Origin: Variovorax sp. PAMC 28711
GTDB taxonomy: Bacteria > Pseudomonadota > Gammaproteobacteria > Burkholderiales > Burkholderiaceae_C
Assembly: GCF_001577265.1 (NCBI RefSeq)
Contig: NZ_CP014517.1
Span: forward strand, 3,074,501-3,138,500
Direction: 5' to 3'
Length of the DNA: 64,000 bases
Shown here: in pieces, positions 8,928 to 17,531 of the stretch
Numbering within the stretch: position 1 is the first letter of the stretch
How the letters are laid out: every line of letters begins with the position of its first letter
Program-made: the position numbers and the translations under genes
Notes under the pieces: model-generated
Seen by the model: only the letters and a program-made list of their open reading frames with translations
Databases searched by the model: none
What the model was told of the DNA's origin: nothing

Positions 8928-9701
8928 ATGGGCGGTGTGCGTGTCATTGTCACGCGGCCCTTGCGCGAGGCGCAACGGTGGGTGAACGACCTTCGCGCCG
9001 CCGGGGTCGATGCCGTCGCTCTGCCCCTCATCCAGATCGCGCCGGTGGACGATGTCGAGCCGTTGCGCGCGGCCTGGCGCCGTATCGACGCGTACGCAGC
9101 GGTGATGTCGGTGAGCGCTGCGGCCGTCGAAGAATTCTTCCGGCACCAACGGGCCGAGGCTTTGCAGCCCCTCCCGCGCTGGTGGGCGACCGGCCCCGGC
9201 ACGGCGCGCGCGCTGGGGCAGGCCGGGGTGCCCGCAGCGTCGATCGACACGCCCGCCCACGACGCAGGCCGCTTCGATTCCGAAGCGCTGTGGGCGCACG
9301 TCCGTGCGCAGGTGACGCCCGGTGCGCGCGTGCTGATCGTGCGCGGCGGCGATGCGTCGGGGCGTCCGACGGGGCGTGACTGGCTGGCGCAGGAAGTCGA
9401 CGCGGCGGGCGCACGGCGCGACACCGTGGTGGCCTATCGGCGACTCGCGCCCGGATTCGCCGCCAATGAACAAGCGATCGCCGCGGAGGGCGCATCGGGC
9501 CGGGCGATCTGGCTGTTCAGCAGCTCGGAAGCCATCGCCAATCTGCAGCAGGCGATGCCCGCCGCGAACTGGCACGCTGCGCGCGCTGTGGCGACGCATC
9601 CGCGCATCGCGCAAGCCGCGGCGGATGCGGGTTTCGGCACGGTTTGCCTCTCGCAGCCGCTCCAGGCGTCGCTGGTCGCGTCGATAGAATCGTTGGCATG
9701 A
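8928..9701 (+). CDS. hemD: Uroporphyrinogen-III synthase
   Basis: This 257-residue protein begins at ATG 8928, 11 bp after hemC, with the family's N-terminal VIVTRP motif. It should close and invert the D ring of hydroxymethylbilane to give uroporphyrinogen III. The family is weakly conserved, so the call leans on that motif, the length, and the position between hemC and hemX. A longer open frame starting inside hemC at 8751 is rejected because it would replace the conserved start. The stop overlaps the hemX start (ATGA). Confidence 0.92.
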   Translation: MGGVRVIVTRPLREAQRWVNDLRAAGVDAVALPLIQIAPVDDVEPLRAAWRRIDAYAAVMSVSAAAVEEFFRHQRAEALQPLPRWWATGPGTARALGQAGVPAASIDTPAHDAGRFDSEALWAHVRAQVTPGARVLIVRGGDASGRPTGRDWLAQEVDAAGARRDTVVAYRRLAPGFAANEQAIAAEGASGRAIWLFSSSEAIANLQQAMPAANWHAARAVATHPRIAQAAADAGFGTVCLSQPLQASLVASIESLA

Positions 9702-10789
9702 GCGCATCTGCTTCCCTGCCCAACGAAGACCTGCCGCAAGAGCCGGTGGCGATGGCGCAGGTGCCGGCGACGCTGACCCCCGCGGCGCACGCGAGCCTTG
9801 CCGCGCAGACCCTGTCGCGCATCGTGTTCGGCCTGCTGGCGCTGGTGGCCTTCGTGGCCCTGGCGATCGCGATCGCGCTGTGGCAGAAGGTCGGCAACAT
9901 GCAGGAGCAACTGGCCCGGCAGAGCGGCGATGCGCTCGCGCAATCGCTCGAAGCGCGCACCCTGGCGCGCCAGGCACACGAAACGGTACGCGACACCGCG
10001 GCGCGGCTCGCGCTCGCCGAAACGCGAGTCGGCGAAGTGGCGCTGCAGCGTTCGCAGCTCGAAGAACTCATGCAGAGTCTTTCGCGCTCACGCGACGAGA
10101 ACCTGGTGGTCGACATCGAATCGGCGGTCCGGCTGGCGTTGCAGCAAGCCGAGGTCACCGGCAACACCGAGCCGTTGCTGGCGGCGCTTAAGGCCGGCGA
10201 CCAGCGCATCGCGCGCGCGGCGCAACCGCGGCTCGCGCCCTTGCAGCGCGCCATGCAGCGCGATGCCGACCGCATCCGCAGCCGTGCCAACAGCGACAGC
10301 AGCGAGGGGCTGCGCAAGCTCGACGACCTGATGCGCAGCGTCGACGACCTGCCCACGATCAATGCGGTGGCCGCGCGCAGTGGCGGCCTGAACGAGTGGC
10401 AGGCCGACGCCGTGCCGGCCGATGCGCCATGGTGGCGGCGGCTGCTCCTCACCGTGCGCAGCGAGGCGCGTTCGCTGGTGCGCGTCGGCCGCATCGACCA
10501 ACCCGAGGCGGTGTTGCTGGCGCCGGAACAAACCTACTTCCTGCGGGAAAATCTCAAGCTGAAGCTCCTGAACCTGCGGCTCGCGTTGTTGTCGCGTCAG
10601 GTCGACAGCGCGCGCACCGAGCTCGCCACCGTGAGCGCGACGCTCAACCGCTATTTCGACCCGGCATCGCGTCGCACGCAGGCGGCCGCCACGCTGCTTC
10701 AGCAGTTGCAGGCGCAGGTGAAGTCGACGGAGCCGCTGCGCATCGACGACACCGTCGCTGCGTTGGCCACCGCGGCCGCGGGGCGCTAG
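9698..10789 (+). CDS. hemX: HemX-like membrane protein of the heme operon
   Basis: The 363-residue protein has a polar Pro/Ala-rich N-terminus, one transmembrane helix (about 42-62), a coiled-coil-forming region (65-120) and a long helical C-terminal domain. That is the layout of the HemX family often labelled 'uroporphyrinogen-III C-methyltransferase', but no SAM-binding methylase domain is visible, so I do not assign that activity. ATG 9698 overlaps the hemD stop. In this operon family it is thought to scaffold heme-synthesis enzymes at the membrane; that is inference. Confidence 0.85.
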   Translation: MSASASLPNEDLPQEPVAMAQVPATLTPAAHASLAAQTLSRIVFGLLALVAFVALAIAIALWQKVGNMQEQLARQSGDALAQSLEARTLARQAHETVRDTAARLALAETRVGEVALQRSQLEELMQSLSRSRDENLVVDIESAVRLALQQAEVTGNTEPLLAALKAGDQRIARAAQPRLAPLQRAMQRDADRIRSRANSDSSEGLRKLDDLMRSVDDLPTINAVAARSGGLNEWQADAVPADAPWWRRLLLTVRSEARSLVRVGRIDQPEAVLLAPEQTYFLRENLKLKLLNLRLALLSRQVDSARTELATVSATLNRYFDPASRRTQAAATLLQQLQAQVKSTEPLRIDDTVAALATAAAGR

Positions 10790-10794
10790 CGGGC

Positions 10795-12078
10795 ATGCGT
10801 ATCGCGCTCTGGCTCCTGGCGCTGTTCGGCATCGCGGCCGCGGTGGCGCTGTTCGCCGGCAACAACCAGGGGACGATCACTGTTTTCTGGCCACCGTGGC
10901 GCGTCGATCTGTCGCTGAACCTCGTGCTGCTCTTGCTGACTGGCGCCTTCGTGCTGCTGCATCTGGCATTGCGCGGTCTCTCGGCCCTGTTTTCATTGCC
11001 CCGCCAGGCGCGGCAATGGCGAATGCAGCAAAAAGAGCGGGTGCTGCATGCATCGCTCCTGGACGCGTTGGCGCAGTTGCTGGCAGGCCGGTTTTCGCGG
11101 GCACGCAAGGCGGCACAGACTGCTTTGGTGCAGGAGCGAACCCTCGCCGCGCTCGACGCGCAGCTGCCCCAGGCGCAGCAGGTTCGGGTGCTGGCGCACT
11201 TGCTGGCTGCCGAGAGTGCGCAAGCCTTGCAGGACCATCCGGCGCGCGATGCGCATCTGCAGCAGGCGCTCAACGAAAGTGCCGGCGGCACCGGCGTGCC
11301 GACGCCGGAAACGCGCGAAGGCGTCCAGCTGCGCGCTGCGCGCTGGGCGCTGGAAGACCGGGATGCGCCGGCGGCACTCGCACGGCTGACAGAGTTGCCG
11401 CAAGGCGCGCAGCGTCGCACGCTGGCGCTGCGGCTTCACCTCCAGGCGGCTCGGCAGGACAAGCGCACGCTCGAAGCGCTCGAGACGGCACGCATGCTCG
11501 CCAAGCACGGTGCGTTTTCCGAGGCAGGGGCGCAAGGCATCGTGCGCGGGCTGGCCACCGATTTGCTGTCGGGCGCGCACGATCCGACGCAGTTGCGCGG
11601 CGCTTGGGCGCAGCTGGAGGTCGGTGAACGCGAGATGCCCGAGGTCGCGATCCACGCCGCGCAGCGAATGGTTGCGCTGCAAGGCGACGCCGGCGTGGCG
11701 CGCAACTGGTTGTTGCCCGTGTGGAACCGCATGGTCGCGCAGCCGGACAGCGTGGGCGATTCCCTTCGCGTGAAGTTGACGCGCGCACTGGAGGCGGGGC
11801 TCGACTCGGTCGACGCCGAATGGCTGGCACGCATCGAGTTGGCGCAGCGCAACAATCCACGCGACGCCAATCTGCAGTACCTCGCCGGCATGGCCTGCAT
11901 GAAGCGTCAGCTCTGGGGCAAGGCCCAGCAATTGCTGACGCAGGCAGGCTCCGGCCTCCAGGACGTCGGTCTTTGCCGGCGTGCCTGGCAGGCTTTGGCG
12001 GTGCTGGCCGAGGGCCGGAACGACCCTGATCAGGCCGCTGTGGCCTGGAAGCGTGCGGCCCAAACCGAAAACCCCTGA
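10795..12078 (+). CDS. hemY: HemY-type TPR membrane protein
   Basis: This 427-residue protein has two hydrophobic helices at the N-terminus (about 3-21 and 40-60), separated by the family motif NNQGTITVFWPPWRVDLS. A long alpha-helical, Ala/Leu-rich, TPR-like region follows (repeats near 245-290, 320-360 and 380-420). It is the proteobacterial HemY of hemCDXY operons, not the Bacillus protoporphyrinogen oxidase of the same name. It starts at ATG 10795, 5 bp after hemX, and ends the heme run. Its molecular role is not settled. Confidence 0.88.
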   Translation: MRIALWLLALFGIAAAVALFAGNNQGTITVFWPPWRVDLSLNLVLLLLTGAFVLLHLALRGLSALFSLPRQARQWRMQQKERVLHASLLDALAQLLAGRFSRARKAAQTALVQERTLAALDAQLPQAQQVRVLAHLLAAESAQALQDHPARDAHLQQALNESAGGTGVPTPETREGVQLRAARWALEDRDAPAALARLTELPQGAQRRTLALRLHLQAARQDKRTLEALETARMLAKHGAFSEAGAQGIVRGLATDLLSGAHDPTQLRGAWAQLEVGEREMPEVAIHAAQRMVALQGDAGVARNWLLPVWNRMVAQPDSVGDSLRVKLTRALEAGLDSVDAEWLARIELAQRNNPRDANLQYLAGMACMKRQLWGKAQQLLTQAGSGLQDVGLCRRAWQALAVLAEGRNDPDQAAVAWKRAAQTENP

Positions 12079-12103
12079 GCGCAGCTGAATTTGTAAGTGA
12101 GGT

Positions 12104-12126
12104 TTTGCTATTGAATTCGTAGCAAA
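12104..12126. repeat. Short palindrome downstream of hemY
   Basis: TTTGCTA, a 9-bp loop (TTGAATTCG), then TAGCAAA form a perfect inverted repeat 26 bp after the hemY stop. It lacks a T-run and is not an obvious terminator. Its arms resemble the GCTATC/GATAGC palindromes at 28134 and 57574, suggesting one family of small intergenic elements. Confidence 0.5.
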
Positions 12127-12227
12127 CAAAGCTTGCTCTGCAAGGCAAAAATGCTCATTTTGGTACTTTTTGGAGCTAGTTCGAAAGTTCGCATTTCTCT
12201 GCCAAACGACTTAGCACCAGAAACAAT

Positions 12228-12257
12228 TTGGGCATCGGGCAGGAGGTGAGGTACATT
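12228..12257 (+). promoter_or_regulatory. Possible sigma-70 promoter of wza-wzb-wzc
   Basis: TTGGGC (12228-12233) and TACATT (12252-12257), 18 bp apart, lie in the AT-rich 229-bp gap between hemY and wza, about 45 bp before the predicted start. It is the best match I saw there, but both hexamers are imperfect. Confidence 0.3.
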
Positions 12258-12307
12258 CGTAACTGTTAGCAAAAGTATTCATTCTTGGGTGATCTCGGGG
12301 GTTTGGT

Positions 12308-13471
12308 TTGAAGCGAATTCATCAATCTGTTGTGTCGGTGGTCTCTGCACTTGCGGCAATCGCCTTGTCGGGGTGCGCGATCGGGCCCGGCTACATGTCA
12401 ACTGCGGACGCAGCGCGCACCGCGAGCACGAAGCCGGTCGCCGCGACGACCGGGGTCGGCGGCGCCGACGCCGACCGTCCGCCGGAGGGCGTGCTTGCCG
12501 CCATCTCGCCAGAGCTCATCCGGACGCAGTTCGCTGCCCGTCCGAAGGGGCTGCCACCCAGCGTGGCAGCGCTGCTGGGCGAGCCGGAGGTCTACAAGAT
12601 CGGGCCCGGAGACGTCATCGGCATCACGGTCTTCGATCACCCTGAAATCATCTCCAGCGCAGTTCCAGCCACCACCGTGGCCGATCCGGCCAGCGTCTCG
12701 CCGGCACCGGGTTTCATCGTGTCGAACACCGGGCAACTCAGCTTCCCGTATGCCGGCACGCTGCGTGTGGCCGGCATGAGCGTCCAGGAGCTGGAAGACA
12801 CCATCACGAAACGGCTCGCGCGCGTGTTCAAGGAACCGCAGGTCAACGTCCGCATCCAGGCCTTCCGTAGCAAGCGCGCCTATGTCGAGGGCGAAGTCCG
12901 GCTGCCCGGTCTTCAGGTGTTCACCGACATTCCGATGACGTTGCCCGAAGCCATCAGCCGCGCCGGTGGCGTTTTGCCGACGACGGGTGACCGCTCTTTC
13001 GTGACGCTCACGCGCAGCGGCGCCACCACGGCGATCGACCTGATGGGCATGGCCGAGGTCGGCGTCGACCCGAGCCGCATTCCGCTGCACAACGGCGACA
13101 TGATCACCGTGCGCAGCCGTGAGGACCGCAAGGTCACCGTCATGGGCGAAGTGCTTCGTCCGCAAGCCATGCCGATGCGCAACGGCCGCCTGAGCCTGAA
13201 CGATGCACTCGGCGAAGCAGGTGGCGTGGATCTGGGCACGGCAAATCCGGCGCAGATCTACGTGGTGCGCAACCGGGTCGAAGGCGGGCAGTCGATCTTC
13301 CATCTGGATGCGAGCAATGCGACGGCGCTGGCCATGGCCGATGGGTTTGCACTGGAGCCGAAAGACGTCGTTTTCGTCGATCCGGTGCCACTCGTTCGCT
13401 GGAGCCGCGTGGTCAACCTGCTGCTGCCGAGCGCCCAGGGTGCCAACCTGATCCGCGCGACCTACAAGTAG
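12308..13471 (+). CDS. wza: Polysaccharide export outer-membrane lipoprotein (Wza/EpsE family)
   Basis: The 387-residue protein has a lipoprotein signal (LSGC, lipidated Cys 23), then a Poly_export domain (about 95-190, containing YKIGPGDVIGITVFDHPE) and SLBB repeats to the C-terminus. It should form the octameric outer-membrane channel that carries the exopolysaccharide out of the cell, together with Wzc. The start is a TTG at 12308 behind GGGGGT; it gives the proper positively charged signal peptide (MKRIHQS). It is the first gene of the export half of the locus and is followed by wzb after 17 bp. Confidence 0.92.
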   Translation: MKRIHQSVVSVVSALAAIALSGCAIGPGYMSTADAARTASTKPVAATTGVGGADADRPPEGVLAAISPELIRTQFAARPKGLPPSVAALLGEPEVYKIGPGDVIGITVFDHPEIISSAVPATTVADPASVSPAPGFIVSNTGQLSFPYAGTLRVAGMSVQELEDTITKRLARVFKEPQVNVRIQAFRSKRAYVEGEVRLPGLQVFTDIPMTLPEAISRAGGVLPTTGDRSFVTLTRSGATTAIDLMGMAEVGVDPSRIPLHNGDMITVRSREDRKVTVMGEVLRPQAMPMRNGRLSLNDALGEAGGVDLGTANPAQIYVVRNRVEGGQSIFHLDASNATALAMADGFALEPKDVVFVDPVPLVRWSRVVNLLLPSAQGANLIRATYK

Positions 13472-13488
13472 GTCCGGCTCGAGCGGCC

Positions 13489-13926
13489 ATGCAAAACATC
13501 CTCTTCGTGTGCACCGGCAACATCTGTCGCAGCCCGATCGCCGAAGGCCTGATGGCGGCGGCGTTGCCTGACGCGCGCGTGACGTCTGCCGGCACCGCGG
13601 CATTGGTCGGGCGTCCAGCCGACCCGCTTGCGCGCGAGCTGTTGCTTCGGCGCGATGTGCGGATCGACGCTCACCGGGCGAGGCAGCTCGACAGCGAGAT
13701 GTGCACGCAAGCAGATCTGATTCTTGTCATGGAAGACGTGCATCGCCTTGAGGTGCGGCAGCGTTTTCCTTTCGCCAGCGGGAAACTGTTCCGGTTTCTC
13801 GGACCCCGTGGCGACGTGTTGGACCCGTACCACCTGGGTATCGACGCGTTTACGTGCGCCATGGCGCAAATCGAAGGTGGCGTGAAACAGTGGGTCGAGC
13901 GTATATGTCAACTCTCCAAACGATAA
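13489..13926 (+). CDS. wzb: Low-molecular-weight protein-tyrosine phosphatase (Wzb/EpsP family)
   Basis: The 145-residue cytosolic phosphatase carries the P-loop CTGNICRS with nucleophile Cys 8 and Arg 14, and the general-acid loop DVLDPYH with Asp 112. In this context it should dephosphorylate the tyrosine-rich tail of Wzc, which follows directly and overlaps it by 22 bp. Size and motifs are typical. Confidence 0.95.
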   Translation: MQNILFVCTGNICRSPIAEGLMAAALPDARVTSAGTAALVGRPADPLARELLLRRDVRIDAHRARQLDSEMCTQADLILVMEDVHRLEVRQRFPFASGKLFRFLGPRGDVLDPYHLGIDAFTCAMAQIEGGVKQWVERICQLSKR

Positions 13927-16193
13927 ATCCCGCGGCGAATACGCGTTCGACGCTCGGGCCTTCCGGCGCCTACGCCAATCAGCAGCCAGCGGACGATGTG
14001 CTCGACGTCGGTCACTACCTGGACATCCTCGGGGCGAACAAATACCTGATCGCAGCGATCACGGTCGTCGCCCTGGCGATCGGCATGTGCGTGGCGCTGT
14101 TCACCAAGCCGGTGTACGAAGCCAACCTGCTGGTCCAGGTGGAAGACACCGAAAACCGGGCGAACAAGAGTTTCCTCGGGGAAGCGTCCTCGATGTTCGA
14201 CGTCAAGACGGCGACCAGTGCAGAAATGGAAATCATCCGTTCGCGCGCAGTCATCGGCCGGGCCGTGGAAGCGACCGGCCAGGCGATCACCGCGGAGCCG
14301 CACTACCTCCCGGTGATCGGCGGATGGTTGTCCAGGAGAGCACAAGGGCTTTCCAACCCGGGGCTCCTGGGGTTTGGCGGCTATGTGTCCGGGACCGAGA
14401 AAATCACGGTGACCCGCTTCGTGGTTCCGGCCAAGGTCGAAGGCTACGACTTCATCCTGAGAGCCAAGGGCGATGGGCTCTACGAGCTCCACTACCGCGA
14501 CTGGAAGGAAGCGATCGCCGGCAAGGTTGGCGTGCCTCTGGTGGCCGACACGCCGAGCGGCCGCGTCGAGCTCCTGGTCAGCCAGATGTCGGGCAAACCG
14601 GGTGCCGAATTCGTTGTCGTGCGCAATTCGCTCGACCAGATGATCGACAGCCTCCAGTCGCGCCTGGTGCTGAGCGAACGCGGCAAGCAGTCCGGCGTGA
14701 TCGACGTCGCGCTGCAGGACACCGACCGTGCGCGCCTCGCGCAGATTCTGAACGCCATCGGCGCCCAGTATGTTCGTCAGAACGTCGACCGCAAGGGTGA
14801 AGAAGCCCAGAAAACGCTCAGCTTCCTCGATGACCAGCTGCCGACCTACAAGAAGCAGATGGAAGATTCGGAGGAGGTGTACAGCCGTTTCCGCAACCAG
14901 AAGGGCACCGTCGCATTCGATGAAGAAGCCAAGCTGATTCTCGCGACCGAAGTCGATCGTCAAGCCAAGCTGCTGGAAGCGCGGCAAAAGCGTCGCGACC
15001 TCACCGCGCGCTTCACCGACAACCACCCGTTGATGCAAACGCTCGACAGCCAGATCGCCGCCCTGACCGGTGAAATCGGCAGCATCCAGAGCCGCGTCAA
15101 GGCGCTGCCCGGTATCCAGCAGGACGCCGTCCGCATGGAGCGCAACGTCAAGGTCAACACCACGCTGTACCAATCGCTGCTCAATCAGGCGATGCAGCTT
15201 CGACTGGTCAAGGAAGGCAAGGTCGGCAATGCGCGCATGCTCGACAACGCCGTCGTGCCCGAGAACCCGGTGAAGCCGAAGCGCCAGACGATCCTGGCCG
15301 TGGCGCTGGCCGCGGGCTTGTTGATGGGCATTTTCATGGCCTTCGTGCGCAATGCGTTCGTCGAACAGCGCATCAAGGATCCGGACGAACTCGAAGACAG
15401 CATCGGCTTGCCTGTGTTCTCGACGATTCCGCACAGCCCCCTGCAGCTTAGCCTTGCTCGCAAGCGTCTGACGGGTGCGACTGGCGCCCGGCTGCTGGCG
15501 CTCGAATTGCCCGACGATCCGGCGATCGAAAGCCTGCGCAGTCTTCGCACGGCGATGCAGTTCGCCATGATCGAGTCGCCCAACAACCGCGTCGTGATCA
15601 CCAGCGCGACACCCGGCGCCGGCAAGAGCTTTGTGACGGCGAATTTCGCTGTGCTGATGGCGCTGGCGGGCAAGAAGACGCTGGTCATCGATGCCGACAT
15701 GCGTCGTGGCCACATGCACCAGTACTTCGGGTTGCAGCGGCACGGCGGTCTGTCCGAACTCATCGCGGGCAGCCTGACGATCCAGCAGACGGTGCACCGC
15801 AATGTCGTGACGCAGCTCGATTTTCTGGCCACCGGGCAGCTGCCGCCCAACCCCTCGGAGTTGCTGACGTCCGCGTCATTCTTCACCGCGCTCGAAAAGC
15901 TGTCGGAGCTCTACGAGCTGGTCATCATCGACACCCCGCCTGTGCTCGTGGCAGCCGACACGGCGACCATCGCCATGCAGGCCGGCACGGTGCTGCTGGT
16001 GGCGCGCGCCGGTGTGTCGACCATGGGTGAGCTCAAGGAAAGCACGCGCCGGCTCGCGTTGAGCGGCAAGGCGGCTTCCGGCATTCTGTTGAACGCGATC
16101 GATACCAAGCGTCGCAACTTTGGAACCTACAAGTACGGTCGCTATCGATACACGAATTACAACTACGAAAGCGTGATGCCGGACGAGCAGTGA
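13905..16193 (+). CDS. wzc: Polysaccharide co-polymerase and bacterial tyrosine kinase (Wzc family)
   Basis: This 762-residue inner-membrane protein has transmembrane helices at about 47-66 and 462-482 around a long periplasmic Wzz-type domain with coiled coils. A cytosolic BY-kinase domain follows: Walker A ATPGAGKS (568-575), Walker A' LVIDADMRRG and Walker B LVIIDTPP. The C-terminus holds six tyrosines (742, 744, 747, 749, 752, 754), the autophosphorylation cluster. Cycles of kinase activity and Wzb dephosphorylation should control polymer length and export through Wza. The start ATG 13905 lies inside the end of wzb; a longer frame to 13854 is less likely. A terminator follows. Confidence 0.95.
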   Translation: MSTLQTINPAANTRSTLGPSGAYANQQPADDVLDVGHYLDILGANKYLIAAITVVALAIGMCVALFTKPVYEANLLVQVEDTENRANKSFLGEASSMFDVKTATSAEMEIIRSRAVIGRAVEATGQAITAEPHYLPVIGGWLSRRAQGLSNPGLLGFGGYVSGTEKITVTRFVVPAKVEGYDFILRAKGDGLYELHYRDWKEAIAGKVGVPLVADTPSGRVELLVSQMSGKPGAEFVVVRNSLDQMIDSLQSRLVLSERGKQSGVIDVALQDTDRARLAQILNAIGAQYVRQNVDRKGEEAQKTLSFLDDQLPTYKKQMEDSEEVYSRFRNQKGTVAFDEEAKLILATEVDRQAKLLEARQKRRDLTARFTDNHPLMQTLDSQIAALTGEIGSIQSRVKALPGIQQDAVRMERNVKVNTTLYQSLLNQAMQLRLVKEGKVGNARMLDNAVVPENPVKPKRQTILAVALAAGLLMGIFMAFVRNAFVEQRIKDPDELEDSIGLPVFSTIPHSPLQLSLARKRLTGATGARLLALELPDDPAIESLRSLRTAMQFAMIESPNNRVVITSATPGAGKSFVTANFAVLMALAGKKTLVIDADMRRGHMHQYFGLQRHGGLSELIAGSLTIQQTVHRNVVTQLDFLATGQLPPNPSELLTSASFFTALEKLSELYELVIIDTPPVLVAADTATIAMQAGTVLLVARAGVSTMGELKESTRRLALSGKAASGILLNAIDTKRRNFGTYKYGRYRYTNYNYESVMPDEQ

Positions 16194-16216
16194 GTGTTGC
16201 GGCCCTGACGGCCATG

Positions 16217-16247
16217 AAAAAACCGGCGCTTGACGCCGGTTTTTTTT
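16217..16247. terminator. Bidirectional terminator between the two polysaccharide operons
   Basis: A-run, ACCGGCG, a 5-base loop, CGCCGGT, then a run of eight T. The stem is perfect and is flanked by A's on one side and T's on the other, so it can stop both wzc transcripts (plus) and those from the glycosyltransferase operon (minus). Confidence 0.9.
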
Positions 16248-16283
16248 GGGAGGCCCGCTTTCGCGTTGGCCAGACCCGAGGGT

Positions 16284-17531
16284 TCAGGTGGCGGCGACTT
16301 CGCCGCGCCGCGCTGCAACGCGCTTTTCCAACTCGAGCTCGAACCGGCGAAGCACGGCATCCTGGCCCAGATGCTGTTCAGCGTAGTGTCGTGCCTTTGT
16401 ACCAAGTTCGCTTCGCAAGGGCGCGTCGGCCGCCAGCGTCAGCAATGCCGTGGTCAGCGCAGCCGCATCGGCCGGCGCGACGACGATGCCGCACTGCTCG
16501 ACCACCGATGCCAGCTCGGTGCCGGGGTGCGCCGTCGCAATGACCGGTCGACCGCTGCTGAGCATGCCGGTCAGCTTGGACGGCATGACGAGGTCGGCCG
16601 CATCGGCGCGTTGTGGCAGCAGGTGCACATCGGCCAGTCCCAGCAGGTCCGAAAGATTCTCGAGTGGTTGCAACGGCAGGAAGTGGACACGGTCCAGTCC
16701 CGCGCACTGCGCAACCAGTTCGGCACGGCCCGAGCCGTCGCCGCAGAAAACGAAATGGATGTCGGGTCGGTCGTGAACGCGGCGCGCAACGTCCGAGAGG
16801 ATTTCCAGGCCTTGCTTGTTTCCCATGTTGCCGGAGTACAGCGCGACGGTCGCATCCAGCGGAATGCCCAGCTTCTGACGGTACGCGCTCGGCTGGGCCA
16901 GTGGCCGGACGCCGTTCAGGTCGACCCAGTTCGGCAACAGGAACAGGTTGGCTTCGTCCACGCCTTTCGAGCGTGCGCGATCGAGCATCCGCCCGGAGAT
17001 CGTGGAGACGCAGTCGAACGCGCGCATCAGCCGGCGCTCCATGGCGGTGGCCACCGAGCGCGTGGTCTCGCCACGCAGCAGGCCCAGATCGAATGCGGCG
17101 TCCAGTTCGTAGTCCTGCACATGAAGCCAGGCAATCGTTTGGCGCAGCTTGGCAAACAACAAGGCACCCGGCGTGCAGAGCAAGGGGGGTTCGGTCACCC
17201 ACACCACGTCCGGTTTCCAGCGCCATTGCGCGACCAGCAGCGGGAAGCTGCTCGCGGCAAAGCTCGCAAGATGCACCAGACGCTTGAGGCCGGAGGGCAC
17301 AGCGGGCACCCAGAGCGGTGCCCGGTACACCTCGACGCCTTCCCAGGTTTCCCGGGTATAGCGATCGGCCCGGAACGGCGGCTGCACCGACCAGTTGGGA
17401 TAGTAGGGCGGCGCCGTGATCACCCGGACTTCGTGGCCCGCCTTGGCAAGCCAGCGCGCCATCTCACCCGTGTACTTACCGATCCCCGTCAACTCCGGCG
17501 TGAAGTTGATCCCATAGAGCAAAATTTTCAC
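16284..17531 (-). CDS. wcaI: Glycosyltransferase family 4, WcaI-like
   Basis: The 415-residue protein begins with LLYGINFTPELTGIGKYTGE, the hallmark of WcaI/WbuB-type colanic-acid glycosyltransferases, followed by ITAPPYYPNW. The C-terminal nucleotide-sugar half contains YSGNMGNKQGLE and VMPSKLTGMLSSGRPVIAT, typical of the GT-B fold. It should add a sugar (fucose in colanic acid) to the lipid-linked repeat unit on the cytosolic face. I chose GTG 17531 because it overlaps the wzy stop (GTGA) and gives the canonical N-terminus; the open frame continues upstream to 17987. It is the last gene of the minus operon. Confidence 0.87.
   Translation of the reverse strand: MKILLYGINFTPELTGIGKYTGEMARWLAKAGHEVRVITAPPYYPNWSVQPPFRADRYTRETWEGVEVYRAPLWVPAVPSGLKRLVHLASFAASSFPLLVAQWRWKPDVVWVTEPPLLCTPGALLFAKLRQTIAWLHVQDYELDAAFDLGLLRGETTRSVATAMERRLMRAFDCVSTISGRMLDRARSKGVDEANLFLLPNWVDLNGVRPLAQPSAYRQKLGIPLDATVALYSGNMGNKQGLEILSDVARRVHDRPDIHFVFCGDGSGRAELVAQCAGLDRVHFLPLQPLENLSDLLGLADVHLLPQRADAADLVMPSKLTGMLSSGRPVIATAHPGTELASVVEQCGIVVAPADAAALTTALLTLAADAPLRSELGTKARHYAEQHLGQDAVLRRFELELEKRVAARRGEVAAT

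Noticed and set aside
9644..10789. HemX as a uroporphyrinogen-III methyltransferase
   Set aside because: The common database label is not supported: there is no SAM-binding methylase domain, only a membrane helix and coiled coil.
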